Source: Cupriavidus sp. P-10 | Lineage (GTDB): Bacteria > Pseudomonadota > Gammaproteobacteria > Burkholderiales > Burkholderiaceae | Assembly (NCBI RefSeq): GCF_003402535.2 | Contig: NZ_AP025172.1 | Span: 310,001 to 374,000 of the forward strand | Direction of reading: 5' to 3' | DNA length: 64,000 bases | Shown here: positions 35,447 to 43,768 of the stretch, one piece after another | How the letters are laid out: each line of letters starts with the position of its first letter | Numbering within the stretch: position 1 is the stretch's first letter | Notes under the pieces: generated by a model | What the model was told of the DNA's origin: nothing | Databases searched by the model: none | Seen by the model: only the letters and a program-made list of their open reading frames with translations | Program-made: the position numbers and the translations under genes

Positions 35447-35746
35447 ATGTCAGCCTTACCCGCCAAACATTATGCTGCCAAATTGCAGGGGCAACTGCGC
35501 AGCCTGCTCGGCCACGAGCAGATCATCACGCAAGCCTACGGGCGTCACCTGTTGATTAAGCGTCTGGACGACCAAGAGCCGACCGTGGTGGCTCGGTTGA
35601 CCGAGCTCGGTCGCAATCGTTATGGCGCAGCTTTTCGCACCCATAGCGGGCGTTGGGAACCGTTGCCAGGCAACGGTACACTCGACGAGATGGCCGAGGT
35701 GGTCGTCTCGCTCTTGAACCCGTATCTGCAGCCCGATAATTATTGA
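35447..35746 (+). CDS. Accessory small protein of the IS630 element
   Basis: A 99-residue protein inside the element, 12 bases after the transposase and ending 22 bases before the right end. It starts MSALPAKHYAAKLQGQLRSL and includes HEQIITQAYGRHLLIKRLDD and EPTVVARLTELGRNRYGAAF. Its composition is that of a compact alpha/beta fold. I do not know a function. Being within the terminal repeats and cotranscribed, it is either a transposition helper or a passenger. Confidence 0.7.
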   Translation: MSALPAKHYAAKLQGQLRSLLGHEQIITQAYGRHLLIKRLDDQEPTVVARLTELGRNRYGAAFRTHSGRWEPLPGNGTLDEMAEVVVSLLNPYLQPDNY

Positions 35747-35813
35747 AGCTATTTAAGGGATGTTGTACTAGTGGATTGTCTCGTCATTTCATATTATTGG
35801 TGCAGTGCAATTC

Positions 35814-35837
35814 GAACACTCCCATTTGGGAGTGTTC
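35814..35837. promoter_or_regulatory. Palindromic operator upstream of the luxR-type gene
   Basis: GAACACTCCCA-TT-TGGGAGTGTTC, perfect 11-bp arms, ending 19 bases before the ATG at 35857. Its 14-bp core CTCCCATTTGGGAG (35819-35832) recurs in reverse orientation at 37330-37343, upstream of the next gene. Placed near or after the likely transcription start, it suits autorepression. Confidence 0.6.
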
Positions 35838-35856
35838 TGCTCAGCGGAGGGGCGCA

Positions 35857-37035
35857 ATGACCCGTGCCGAGACCATTCATCAGGCGATCCGAACGCTTTA
35901 TCAAGCGGCGCTAGCCCCAGAGGAATGGACCGGAGCGCTTAGGTCGGTGTTTGCAACGGTGGGGAGCTATCGTGGCATGTTGTTCTTCGAACCGAGTAAC
36001 GGTCCCAACTTTGCTGTTGCAACTGGGTTTATCGACGAACATGCGAGAAGGATTCAACAGGAGTTTGCGACCCGCATGCCAGATTGGATCGAGTCCATCC
36101 CAGTTGGCGCCGTGATGCGGCAAACCTCCGTGATCTCGGATGCGGATTTCCGTCGAACCGATCTCTATCAAGACGCGCTCCGGCCAGCGGACGCCTTTTA
36201 CGGGATCATTGCGCCGCTAGCCCGAACGCCGGAGCGGAGAATCCTCCTTTCTGCAGGACGTAACCTAGGTGAGCGGGACTTCACAGAAGAAGACGTTGGC
36301 GCCTTTCGCATGCTTGTGCCCCACCTCCTAACTGCCTTGGCGGTCCGGCACCGAATAGAAGCTGCGGACTTGCAGGGGAGATGGGCTCTTGAGGTATTCG
36401 GCCAATTGAATGTGGGCGTCATACTTGTGGATGTTTGGATGCGGCCGGTCTTTGCGAACGCGAGGGCAGAAATGATCGCCGCTGTTGGCGACGGCTTACT
36501 CTTGCGGGAGCAAGGGATTTCTTCCTCGACTCCTGCCGAGTCCAAACTTCTATCGGAGTTAGTCGCTAGAGCGATCGCCTTTAACCATCTGTCGCGTGAC
36601 GCCAGCGAGGGTGCGATCCATCATCCCGCTCTCAGGTGCCATCTTTCGCGCAGACAGCCGCGGCCGCCCCTACTTGTTACAGTAGTTCCTGTCCAAGACG
36701 CCTGCCGGCTAAATGGGGTCAGTAATGCGACGCGCGCAATCTTGTTTGTGGTAGACCCCGACGTGCCACCAGGCGCTGAACCTATTCACGCCGCCGAAAT
36801 GTTCGACCTGACCCAGCGCGAATCCGAACTGGCTGCCATGCTAGCGAGTGGATTAGCGCTTACCGATGTGGCATCGCAGCTGGGGATTACGATCGGCACC
36901 GCGCGTGGTTACCTCAAACATGTTTTGGCAAAGACCGGTACGCACCGCCAAGGTGAGTTGGTTTCCCTTCTGCTCAGAGGCCAACCAGTAAGCGGTGATT
37001 CCAGCTCTGACTCCCTCAGCTTTCAGCGACCTTAA
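35857..37035 (+). CDS. LuxR-type (LuxR_C HTH) transcriptional regulator
   Basis: A 392-residue regulator. The C-terminal HTH (about 315-376) reads FDLTQRESELAAMLASGLAL, TDVASQLGITIGTARGYLKH. The N-terminal 300 residues look like GAF- and PAS-like sensing regions (GMLFFEPSNGPNFAVATGF, NVGVILVDVWMRPVFANARA); there is no acyl-homoserine-lactone domain and no receiver. GGAGGGGCGCA precedes the ATG at 35857, so I reject the longer frame that starts inside the IS element. It is probably the regulator of the HAF-like gene that follows, because both have the same 14-bp palindrome upstream. Confidence 0.85.
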   Translation: MTRAETIHQAIRTLYQAALAPEEWTGALRSVFATVGSYRGMLFFEPSNGPNFAVATGFIDEHARRIQQEFATRMPDWIESIPVGAVMRQTSVISDADFRRTDLYQDALRPADAFYGIIAPLARTPERRILLSAGRNLGERDFTEEDVGAFRMLVPHLLTALAVRHRIEAADLQGRWALEVFGQLNVGVILVDVWMRPVFANARAEMIAAVGDGLLLREQGISSSTPAESKLLSELVARAIAFNHLSRDASEGAIHHPALRCHLSRRQPRPPLLVTVVPVQDACRLNGVSNATRAILFVVDPDVPPGAEPIHAAEMFDLTQRESELAAMLASGLALTDVASQLGITIGTARGYLKHVLAKTGTHRQGELVSLLLRGQPVSGDSSSDSLSFQRP

Positions 37036-37329
37036 CCCATAGGAAAGATGCACTGCCTAACCCTTGCCCGTTGATTGGCGTTGCACCACCACCGGCGTAG
37101 CCACACGACAGGCACCAGTGGGCGCGGTCGGGGCAGGGGACGAAGGCGAATCAGGCGCCCTCAAGAATTGACGCACTTCGTTGCCCGTGATCAGCTCCCC
37201 ACTGGGAGAGGTCTTTCGCATTTGTCATGCACGCGTCGAAGCCAGCACTAGACCTGGAGGATGGCCTGCGCGTGAGCGGGGGCGTGCGAGCAGATCGTCC
37301 TAACAGAGAATCGCCTAGGGTACCTGTCC

Positions 37330-37371
37330 CTCCCAAATGGGAGTAGCAATGCAACCGCACGTCACTACTAT
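37330..37371 (+). promoter_or_regulatory. Candidate LuxR-type box and promoter of the HAF-like gene
   Basis: CTCCCAAATGGGAG (37330-37343) is the reverse complement of the core palindrome before the luxR-type gene. TACTAT (37366-37371) is a plausible -10 box. If transcription starts about seven bases later, the palindrome is centred near -41.5, the class II activator position of LuxR-type proteins. The match is seen; the promoter role is inference. Confidence 0.5.
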
Positions 37372-37482
37372 GAACACGGATCGTTCGTCGTCAGGGAAAC
37401 GCGGTCGCTGACGTGATCATCCTGGCCCATTCTCTAACAGGGGGTGACAAGTCTGCTTGCAACAACGAAGGGAAGAACAATC

Positions 37483-38850
37483 ATGCAACTCGCCAAGCTC
37501 ATCGCGGCGTGTGGCGCTGCGTTATTTCTAGCCACAATCTCTAAGCCATCGGTCTCAGCCGAAATGGGGTGCATTGTCAGAGATCCCGCTGGCGCCTGGT
37601 TTATGCGGGATGCTTCCCGCGACCCGCAAGTCATGGGGAAAGCCGTGCTCGATGCGGCCAACCGGCGAGCCGCCACGGTTCCGGACCCATGCCTCAGCGG
37701 AACTGGGCAACGGATTCCAGAGGCGCTATATGCGCGCTTGGCGACGAAGCGACCTGATATTTTCAAGCCAGTTGAGGAAGCGCAGTTAAGTGCCGGCAGT
37801 CTCTCAACGACTGCGCGCAGGACGCCGCAGCAGCAGCCTGACTATCAATACACGTCACTAGATGCATTAGCCCCGGTTGAATACAACCTCGGAATCCAAC
37901 CACTTAGTTTGAATGATGCCGGTCGGATCATTGGATGGGCGGCCACATTTACAGGAGATGATGTTCTCAATGACGTAGTTTTCATTCGCAACAAAGAGAT
38001 TTACGCACGCGTGAGGAACTTCATTCCTAATGTCGCCAATGACAAGGGCACTGCCGCCGGGATGGTGGTGACTGACCCGGTCTTTTTCTATGGGCAAGCA
38101 GCGTTCGCTCGGAGGTCAGGAATTGAACTCATCCCGAGACAACCAGGGGAAGTAAGCAGCCAAGTGGTTGGCATCACTGATGACGATGTCGCTTTAGTGG
38201 TATCCCAAGACCAAAGTTTCGCCTTTTCGCTCTGGCTCTACGATGGAGGAAGATGGACTGCTGTCCATTTAGAGGATGTCGGCTACCGCGTGGCGACTTA
38301 CGGTCTTAGCAACGGCGGGCTTATTTTTGGAAACGCGATCTTCGCAGTGGATTCTGCGAACGTCATCACCCACCGGGCGTATCACATGGATCCAAAGACC
38401 GGCAAAACGACCCTGTTCTCGCCCGTCTTCCAGGGCGATACCGATACGAGGATCGAGGACGCTAACAAGCACGATGAATTTGTAGGCTGGTCATTCATCC
38501 CGGGCGGCATCGAACATGTCGGCATCTGGGACCGAAACGGGCGATTCACCAACCATTTCACTCAAGGAATCCCAGAGTACCCGACAATCAGTGGAAATCT
38601 TAAGGTCAGTAACGACGAGCAAATCCTGATCTATGGGGTCACAAGGCCTGCCTCCGAAAGAGGCAATGTCTACGTTGTTCCACGTCCTGGCGTGCGTTTC
38701 AACCTGCTGGAGGCCATCGAAGGCGCGCCGGAGGGCCTCCGCTATAACTCTTTCGCGGCGATCAACAATCGTGGCGATATTATCGGTTTCGCTTCCGACG
38801 CCACGTTCTTCCCGTACAACTTCCTTCTTGAGCGACAACGCAGGAGGTGA
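37483..38850 (+). CDS. Secreted HAF-like repeat protein
   Basis: A 455-residue protein with a signal peptide (MQLAKLIAACGAALFLATIS...SVSA). The body contains imperfect beta repeats with the HAF-type core: PLSLNDAGRIIGWAATF, VVGITDDDVALVV, YGLSNGGLIFGNAIF and FAAINNRGDIIGFASDATF. Such repeats form beta-propeller-like extracellular or periplasmic proteins of unknown function. GGGAAGAACAATC precedes the ATG at 37483; an in-frame GTG at 37444 is less likely. A palindrome shared with the upstream regulator suggests specific control. The tiny lipoprotein gene follows by 25 bases. Confidence 0.7.
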   Translation: MQLAKLIAACGAALFLATISKPSVSAEMGCIVRDPAGAWFMRDASRDPQVMGKAVLDAANRRAATVPDPCLSGTGQRIPEALYARLATKRPDIFKPVEEAQLSAGSLSTTARRTPQQQPDYQYTSLDALAPVEYNLGIQPLSLNDAGRIIGWAATFTGDDVLNDVVFIRNKEIYARVRNFIPNVANDKGTAAGMVVTDPVFFYGQAAFARRSGIELIPRQPGEVSSQVVGITDDDVALVVSQDQSFAFSLWLYDGGRWTAVHLEDVGYRVATYGLSNGGLIFGNAIFAVDSANVITHRAYHMDPKTGKTTLFSPVFQGDTDTRIEDANKHDEFVGWSFIPGGIEHVGIWDRNGRFTNHFTQGIPEYPTISGNLKVSNDEQILIYGVTRPASERGNVYVVPRPGVRFNLLEAIEGAPEGLRYNSFAAINNRGDIIGFASDATFFPYNFLLERQRRR

Positions 38851-38875
38851 GGTGCCTTATCAAGCGAGGTGGATC

Positions 38876-39025
38876 ATGACGCAACGGCAAATGTTAAAAA
38901 GTCCTGTTCTTTGGCTAACTGGAATCGCGTGTGCGCTGTTGTTGACGGCCTGCGGCGGCGGAGGTGACGACGTACAATCAATGAATACCAATCCTATGAT
39001 CGAGGCACAGTACATGGTTAGCTGA
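38876..39025 (+). CDS. Small lipoprotein (49 residues)
   Basis: MTQRQMLKSPVLWLTGIACA then LLLTACGGGGDD: a basic N-terminus, a hydrophobic stretch and a lipobox LTAC, leaving a mature peptide of only about 23 residues (CGGGGDDVQSMNTNPMIEA...). The G-rich acidic linker after Cys is typical of outer-membrane lipoproteins. It follows the HAF-like gene in the same direction, GCGAGGTGG precedes the ATG, and the two may be cotranscribed. It could be a membrane tether or a truncated larger lipoprotein. Confidence 0.55.
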   Translation: MTQRQMLKSPVLWLTGIACALLLTACGGGGDDVQSMNTNPMIEAQYMVS

Positions 39026-39612
39026 TTTTTTCGCACTCGACTCTGTTGGTGGCGGACGTGAGAATCCTGACTTCCGGGGACTTCTGGCTAGTCGATCGGG
39101 AATACAAGCAAAAGAATGCCCGCTGCTCGGGCGGGCATGAATCCCTTTCGGAGAAAGAGAGGAGACGAGGATCAGTATAAACTCTTGCGAAGACTCCCGC
39201 AGAGCACTTCACAGAGGCCCGGTGAACTAGGCTGCAGGTTTGGCAGGCGACAGTTCTAGGAAGAGCCCAATAATTTCATGATCACGAAATTATTGGGCTG
39301 TGGCGAGGATCCCGCCAAAGGTCATGCTCGTCGTCTTTAGCCGACCCGTTGCACCCCTGAACGAACTCTGCGGCGACATCACCAATTGCACGGTGCCCCT
39401 TTCGGCAGGGTGTGTCGTCTTGCGCTTTACCAGCCGGCGACGTTAAGCTGCATCTGTTCGTCGGACTTAGTGATCAGGTAAGTTGTGACTGCCGCTTTCG
39501 GTAATGTCGGCGCATAGGGGCTGAAGTCTCGGCATCCATCTGCCTGCGCGGTCGGGTGCCGCGGTGCACCTCCTGAGACGCGGCCCGCCGGATGGTTAGG
39601 GGAGGACGCCAT
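39026..39612. other. Gene-free spacer with a hairpin and palindrome copy 2
   Basis: No gene recognised. TGCCCGC (39117-39123) and GCGGGCA (39131-39137) form a 7-bp stem. On the minus strand it is followed by TTCTTTT, resembling an intrinsic terminator, but no minus-strand gene feeds it; in the plus direction the T-tract is weak. The AT-rich palindrome lies at 39265-39298. Confidence 0.4.
39265..39298. repeat. AT-rich palindrome, copy 2
   Basis: GCCCAATAATTTC, spacer ATGATCAC, GAAATTATTGGGC: perfect 13-bp arms. The right arm and following bases (GAAATTATTGGGCTGTGGCG) match copy 1 at 31833-31852 at 18 of 20 positions. The two copies are in the same orientation, 7.5 kb apart, and enclose the ligase relic, ATPase, IS630, LuxR-type regulator, HAF-like protein and lipoprotein. 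Confidence 0.7.
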
Positions 39613-41484
39613 ATGGACAGCGACCCGCAGCAGCCGCCAGTACGGCCTGATGTGCTCGACCGTGACGCGGTGATCCGCTGGGAGGTTAGCCGAAACGATC
39701 CACTCGTGTCGCGTCATGTGCTCGCACGGCTGCTGCCACAGGCTATCGAGTCCTCCGAGCAGCTTCGCGAGTTCGAGGAGGAGTCGCGGCGCGCCGTGCC
39801 GCTGCTCATTGCGCTGGAGCGAATCGCCGCGAAGCTGGCCGGTGTGCTCGCCCGCCTGGGTCTTGTCATACTCGCGTTGTTTGGCATTGTGTGGTTCGCA
39901 GCGGGACTGGTCGGACACCTGGCCATCCTGTCGGCGGTGGCGTATGGCATGGCGGCGTACTTCACCGGCTCTGCCGCTTACTGGGCCATGACTTACGTGC
40001 TCAGCGTGTCGGAGACCTCGCGCCAAAAGATGGTCGGGCGCATCAAGGTGGCAGGGCTGATGGCCATGCCGCTGCTGATGTACGCAACTGCTTGCCCAAC
40101 CACGACCATCTTCATCGATCCTGCGCTTCAAGAGCCACCGTCCATGCTGAGTTGGCTCGGCTTCTTCGCCTATATGTTTGCCGACGTCGTTTCGCTCGGC
40201 GTGCCGCAGGCGCTGTTCGGCGAGTTGGCCGCGTTCCAACCACCGTCGCTACTGGCCGCTGCGAACACGCTGTGGGCCAAATCGCTCATGACTTTCGCGG
40301 TGGCCGGTACGGTCGTCTCCACAATGATAAAGGTGATCGCCACGCGGCACACGTTTGTTGGCTCGCTCGACGAGCTCACCGAGTGGCTTGCGGTCGAGTT
40401 CCCCGGTGGCGATCCGCCTTACACCGTGCGGCCGATCGCGCTGGAGCGTGCCTTCGCGTTTCCCGACTCGGGTGTCTCGCTGCGACTCCTACGCGACCAC
40501 GTCGGGCTCATCACGAGCGTCTCGCCGCCCTGGCGTGTGGATGCGCGGGGCAAGTTTGTGCATCCTTTCGGCGAAGGGGAGGACTACGACAAGGTCCGCA
40601 ATGCCGTGTACTCGTTGATGGGGATGTCGTACAAAGTCTACAAGGTCTTCAATCCTCGGGAGGTGGAGGCCAAGGACCGGGCACAATTCAAGGAATCTCT
40701 GGGTGCGCTGCGGTCTTTCCTGTTCTCCGCGGCTCTGGTGTTTGTTCCAGCGTGGGCTTTGCTTGCTGGGCTGCTGGATTACGGCCGACTTGAAGCCACG
40801 GCCGCTGCCTTCCTGATCACTGTGCTGGTGCTCACGCTTGCGCTTCTCATCGAACAGCGCCACAAGCGCGAGCTGCTGCTGGATCTGCTGCATTGCAAGA
40901 CAGCCGCACTGTCCGGCAACGACAGTCGCGTCCCGATGCGCTTTCCGGCGCTCGACCGCTTGGTGATCCGGCTCAACAGCATCCTGTTCTTCCGCTCCCT
41001 GCAGCAGGCGAAGACCTCACTAGAGCAGATCCTGCAGTCTCCTGCTGCACTTGGCCGGCTGGATTTCTTCGAACTCATGGTGTTCGACGGAAGCAATGAG
41101 GTGTGGTTGCTCCACGCGATGCCGTTCCATATGCAGGGCAAACTGGTGAAGGCGGTCTACGAAGAAAAACGGCGCGTATTTGTCTTTTTCGATGCTGCGA
41201 GCTCTGAGGAGGAGTTCGACTTCCTGGACGTGCCCCTTCCCAACGCGCTCCATCAGCGACTGTCGTCGTGCCGCAAATTGACATTGCTGCATTGCCCTGC
41301 AGGCCGCGCACCGTCCAAACCGTGGCACGTGCAGGAAATGCCGCTGGACATCCTCCTGACGCCGAACGTGCTGCCAGTGCACGAGCAGCGGCTGCACTAC
41401 CGCGATCAAGTCGCGAGGAAGCAAACCAACACCGTCGGTGCTGCGCCGACGGTGGAGAAGACATTACCCGGTGCGGACGCCTGA
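39613..41484 (+). CDS. Polytopic membrane protein of unknown function
   Basis: A 623-residue protein. After a soluble N-terminus it has about seven hydrophobic segments, including LGLVILALFGIVWFAAGLVG, ILSAVAYGMAAYFTGSAAYW, MLSWLGFFAYMFADVVSLGV, FLFSAALVFVPAWALLAGLL and AAAFLITVLVLTLALLIEQR. A soluble region lies between TM5 and TM6, and a C-terminal 200-residue cytoplasmic part includes LEQILQSPAALGRLDFFELM. I recognise no family. GGGGAGGACGCC precedes the ATG at 39613. It is alone, with more than 550 gene-free bases on each side, so context gives no clue. Confidence 0.7.
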   Translation: MDSDPQQPPVRPDVLDRDAVIRWEVSRNDPLVSRHVLARLLPQAIESSEQLREFEEESRRAVPLLIALERIAAKLAGVLARLGLVILALFGIVWFAAGLVGHLAILSAVAYGMAAYFTGSAAYWAMTYVLSVSETSRQKMVGRIKVAGLMAMPLLMYATACPTTTIFIDPALQEPPSMLSWLGFFAYMFADVVSLGVPQALFGELAAFQPPSLLAAANTLWAKSLMTFAVAGTVVSTMIKVIATRHTFVGSLDELTEWLAVEFPGGDPPYTVRPIALERAFAFPDSGVSLRLLRDHVGLITSVSPPWRVDARGKFVHPFGEGEDYDKVRNAVYSLMGMSYKVYKVFNPREVEAKDRAQFKESLGALRSFLFSAALVFVPAWALLAGLLDYGRLEATAAAFLITVLVLTLALLIEQRHKRELLLDLLHCKTAALSGNDSRVPMRFPALDRLVIRLNSILFFRSLQQAKTSLEQILQSPAALGRLDFFELMVFDGSNEVWLLHAMPFHMQGKLVKAVYEEKRRVFVFFDAASSEEEFDFLDVPLPNALHQRLSSCRKLTLLHCPAGRAPSKPWHVQEMPLDILLTPNVLPVHEQRLHYRDQVARKQTNTVGAAPTVEKTLPGADA

Positions 41485-42041
41485 AGCCGCTGAGTAGTGG
41501 AGTGGGAGTGTCTCCGGCATTGCATTGCTTGCCGAGGTACAGGCACGGAGGGTCAACCCTCGAAGCCTTTAGTTGCCTGCTTTAAAGGGCCGCTGGCTGG
41601 CCGACCGTTTGTGGCTGGATACCCGCCGTTGCGTGCTCTCGAATAAGCACGGGCCTTAGCGAGCGGCGCTCGGAGACGCCGCAACGCAGGAGGAGGCAAT
41701 AAGCCAGAGAGTTTTTTGCGCAGCGGAGACGGCGCAATGGTCAGCATGGGCACAGTTGCGCGTCCCGTCTTCGCTATGCAAAAAAATACTTGAGCTAAAC
41801 CGCTCCACGGGCCGTGGGAGCTATGGGCATTGAATCGCGTTGCGCCTGGGGGTCGGATGCCAGCGACAGTGCGGATTGGGAGTTTCGCTTCGCACCTGAG
41901 TGGGCAATGGATGCCATTGCGTGGGATCGGCGGCTGACCCTAGGCGGAGCCGGCGACGCTTGGAGGCCTGTGGCACGAACCTGTCTGCTGTGTCGCGCCA
42001 AAGGGAGCGAACGCAGTGATTGACGGCACGCGCGTGGGGGG
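41485..42041. other. Gene-free spacer downstream of the IS91 transposase
   Basis: No supported gene; short frames here lack recognisable content. GCTCCACGG followed by CCGTGGGAGC (around 41801-41821) is an imperfect hairpin. The 3' end (origin) of the IS91-like element should lie here, but I cannot place it. Confidence 0.35.
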
Positions 42042-43240
42042 TCATGCAACCCTCCTCGGCGGTGCGCGTGGCAAAGCGGTTGGCAACAGGCGCTCGATAC
42101 AAAACATGCGCCCCCGCGCGCAGACGGGACAGTCGTACAACGACCGGCCGGTCAGCTTCTCGTAGCGGTCGCGGTAGTCAGACTGCGGGAGAAGGCGAAC
42201 CTCGCGCAAGGGCGGGGCCTCGAGCAACCGGCGACAATCGGCCAGCCCACGCTCGCGTGAGCGATTGCTGAGCAGGCCGTAGTGGCGGATCCGCTGGAAT
42301 CCTCGCGGCAGCACGTGCAGCAGGAAGCGTCGGATGAATTCGTGGGCGGGTAAGGACATCGCGTGCGGCTCGCCGGGGTGGCGATAGTCCTTCCAGCGGA
42401 ACGTGACGTGCTCCTCGGTAAGCTCAAGTAGCCGGTTGTTGGAGATCGCTACGCGATGGGTGTAGCGGCCCAGATAGTCCAGGACCTGCCGGGGGCGCCG
42501 AACGGCTCCTTAGCATAGACGACCCACTCTGTGTGGCGCGGGCCGACAAGATGGCCGAGGAAGGAGTCCCGCTTGGCCAAGTGCGCTAGCGTTGAGAAGA
42601 ATCGCAGCCTTCCGGCGTCGAAGGCATGTTGCAGGCGCGCGAGAAACAATCGCCGGAATAGGCGCGCGAGCACCCGCACGGGCAGGAAGAACCCGGGGCG
42701 GCAGGCGACCCAGCGCTTACCGACCAGCGAGAGACCCCCGCCGGGGACGACGCAGTGTAGGTGTGGATGATGTACCAGCGTCTGTCCCCAGGTGTGCAGG
42801 ATCGCGATGAAGCCGAGCGTGGCACCCAGGTGGCGGGAATCCGCGGCGACGGTCCGCAGGGTGTCGGCGGTGGCCTGAAACAGGATGTCATAGACCACGC
42901 GCTTGTTCTGGAAGGCGATTGCCGCGATTGGCTCGGGCAGGGTAAAGACGACATGGAAGTACGGCACAGGCAGGAGGTCCGCCTGGCGGTCGTCAAGCCA
43001 CTGCGCGCGGGCGAGCGACTGGCACTTCGGACAGTGCCGATTACGACATGAGTTATAGGCAATACGCTGATGGCCGCAGCTATCACACTGCTCGACATGA
43101 CCGCCCAAGGCCGCGGTACGGCATTGCTCGATGGCGCGCATGACACGCTGCGGCTCGCGACCAAGCAAGTCGGCGTGCAGTTGACGATGCGACGGACCGT
43201 GGCGGCGCAGGATGTCCGCCAGCTCCAGCGGGGCCGGCAT
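42042..43240 (-). pseudogene. Frameshifted IS91-family transposase
   Basis: A Y2 rolling-circle transposase split in two frames. The first part has LELADILRRHGPSHRQLHAD, the zinc motif EQCDSCGHQRIAYNSCRNRH with CPKCQ, and HTWGQTLVHHPHLHCVVPGG. The second part (below about 42500) continues LDYLGRYTHRVAISNNRLLE, VTFRWKDYRHPGEPHAMSLP, AHEFIRRFLLHVLPRGFQRI. The frames join at a C5 run in CGCCCCCGG (42492-42500). One extra C would restore APRQVLDYLGRY, so the lesion is a single-base deletion or a sequencing error. Start taken at the ATG 43240 (MPAPLELADI). Confidence 0.85.
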
Positions 43241-43768
43241 GAGCGCGGTCAGTCGCGTGCGGGCGGTGGCTCGGGCGAAATGGGCGAGGCCGGTGGTCGA
43301 GGGAGGCGGTCGAAGGGGTTGGTGGTCGCGCACACGGTGCTGGTGGCGACCATCAGGTCGGTACCAATCCAAGCGCTGAGGGCCCCACACCTGCTTCTGC
43401 TAGATATAGTGCACGAGAGCTGTCGCTGGCGAACGGCCTGCCTCGGTTCGCGGCCGCTTCCGACGAACGTCCAGCTATCTGCTACCGCGCGGCAAAACTA
43501 ACGCCTGGCTCGGCATCCGCCGAGTGAGCGCGGTGCCGGCCGGCTCTTCCCGACTGCCGGAAGCTGCCGCTGCCCTCCAGACTCGCCGCGCGTGGACTGG
43601 CTCCAAGTTCCAGCCTTCGCAGGGCGCAGCAATATGGTTCGAAAACGTTGTGCTTATTGAAGACCGGATGTCCCTTCCTAGGTTTTACCCCAAAGGTCAG
43701 CGGGGTGAGGGCAGCTGGTCCCTTTCATTTTTTTCAAGACGCTACGGCGCTGGCGAAAGCCTTCCTGT
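43241..43768. other. Gene-free spacer between IS91 transposase and MBL gene
   Basis: No gene recognised. The frame upstream of the transposase start stays open to 43390 and might be the tail of an IS91-associated recombinase, but it is too short to say. The element boundary toward 43.4 kb is not visible as a repeat. Confidence 0.35.

Larger units (their letters stand above)
34297..35768 (+). mobile_element. Complete IS630-family insertion sequence (1,472 bp)
   Basis: Ends are inverted repeats: left GTACAACATCCCGTAAATAT, right (reverse complement) GTACAACATCCCTTAAATAG, with about four mismatches over 30 bases. Each end is flanked by TA (34295-34296 and 35769-35770), the target duplication expected of IS630. 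The target was probably CTAG, since the same flank occurs on both sides. The element carries the transposase and a second small gene in the same direction. It sits just upstream of the LuxR-type gene and may have changed its promoter. Confidence 0.9.

Noticed and set aside
39427..40239. 270-codon minus-strand frame at the start of the membrane protein gene
   Set aside because: Overlaps the well-supported membrane protein and its ribosome site; no recognisable domain.
41795..42102. Short frames beside the IS91 transposase
   Set aside because: Low-complexity Arg/Ala/Ser translations with no start context.
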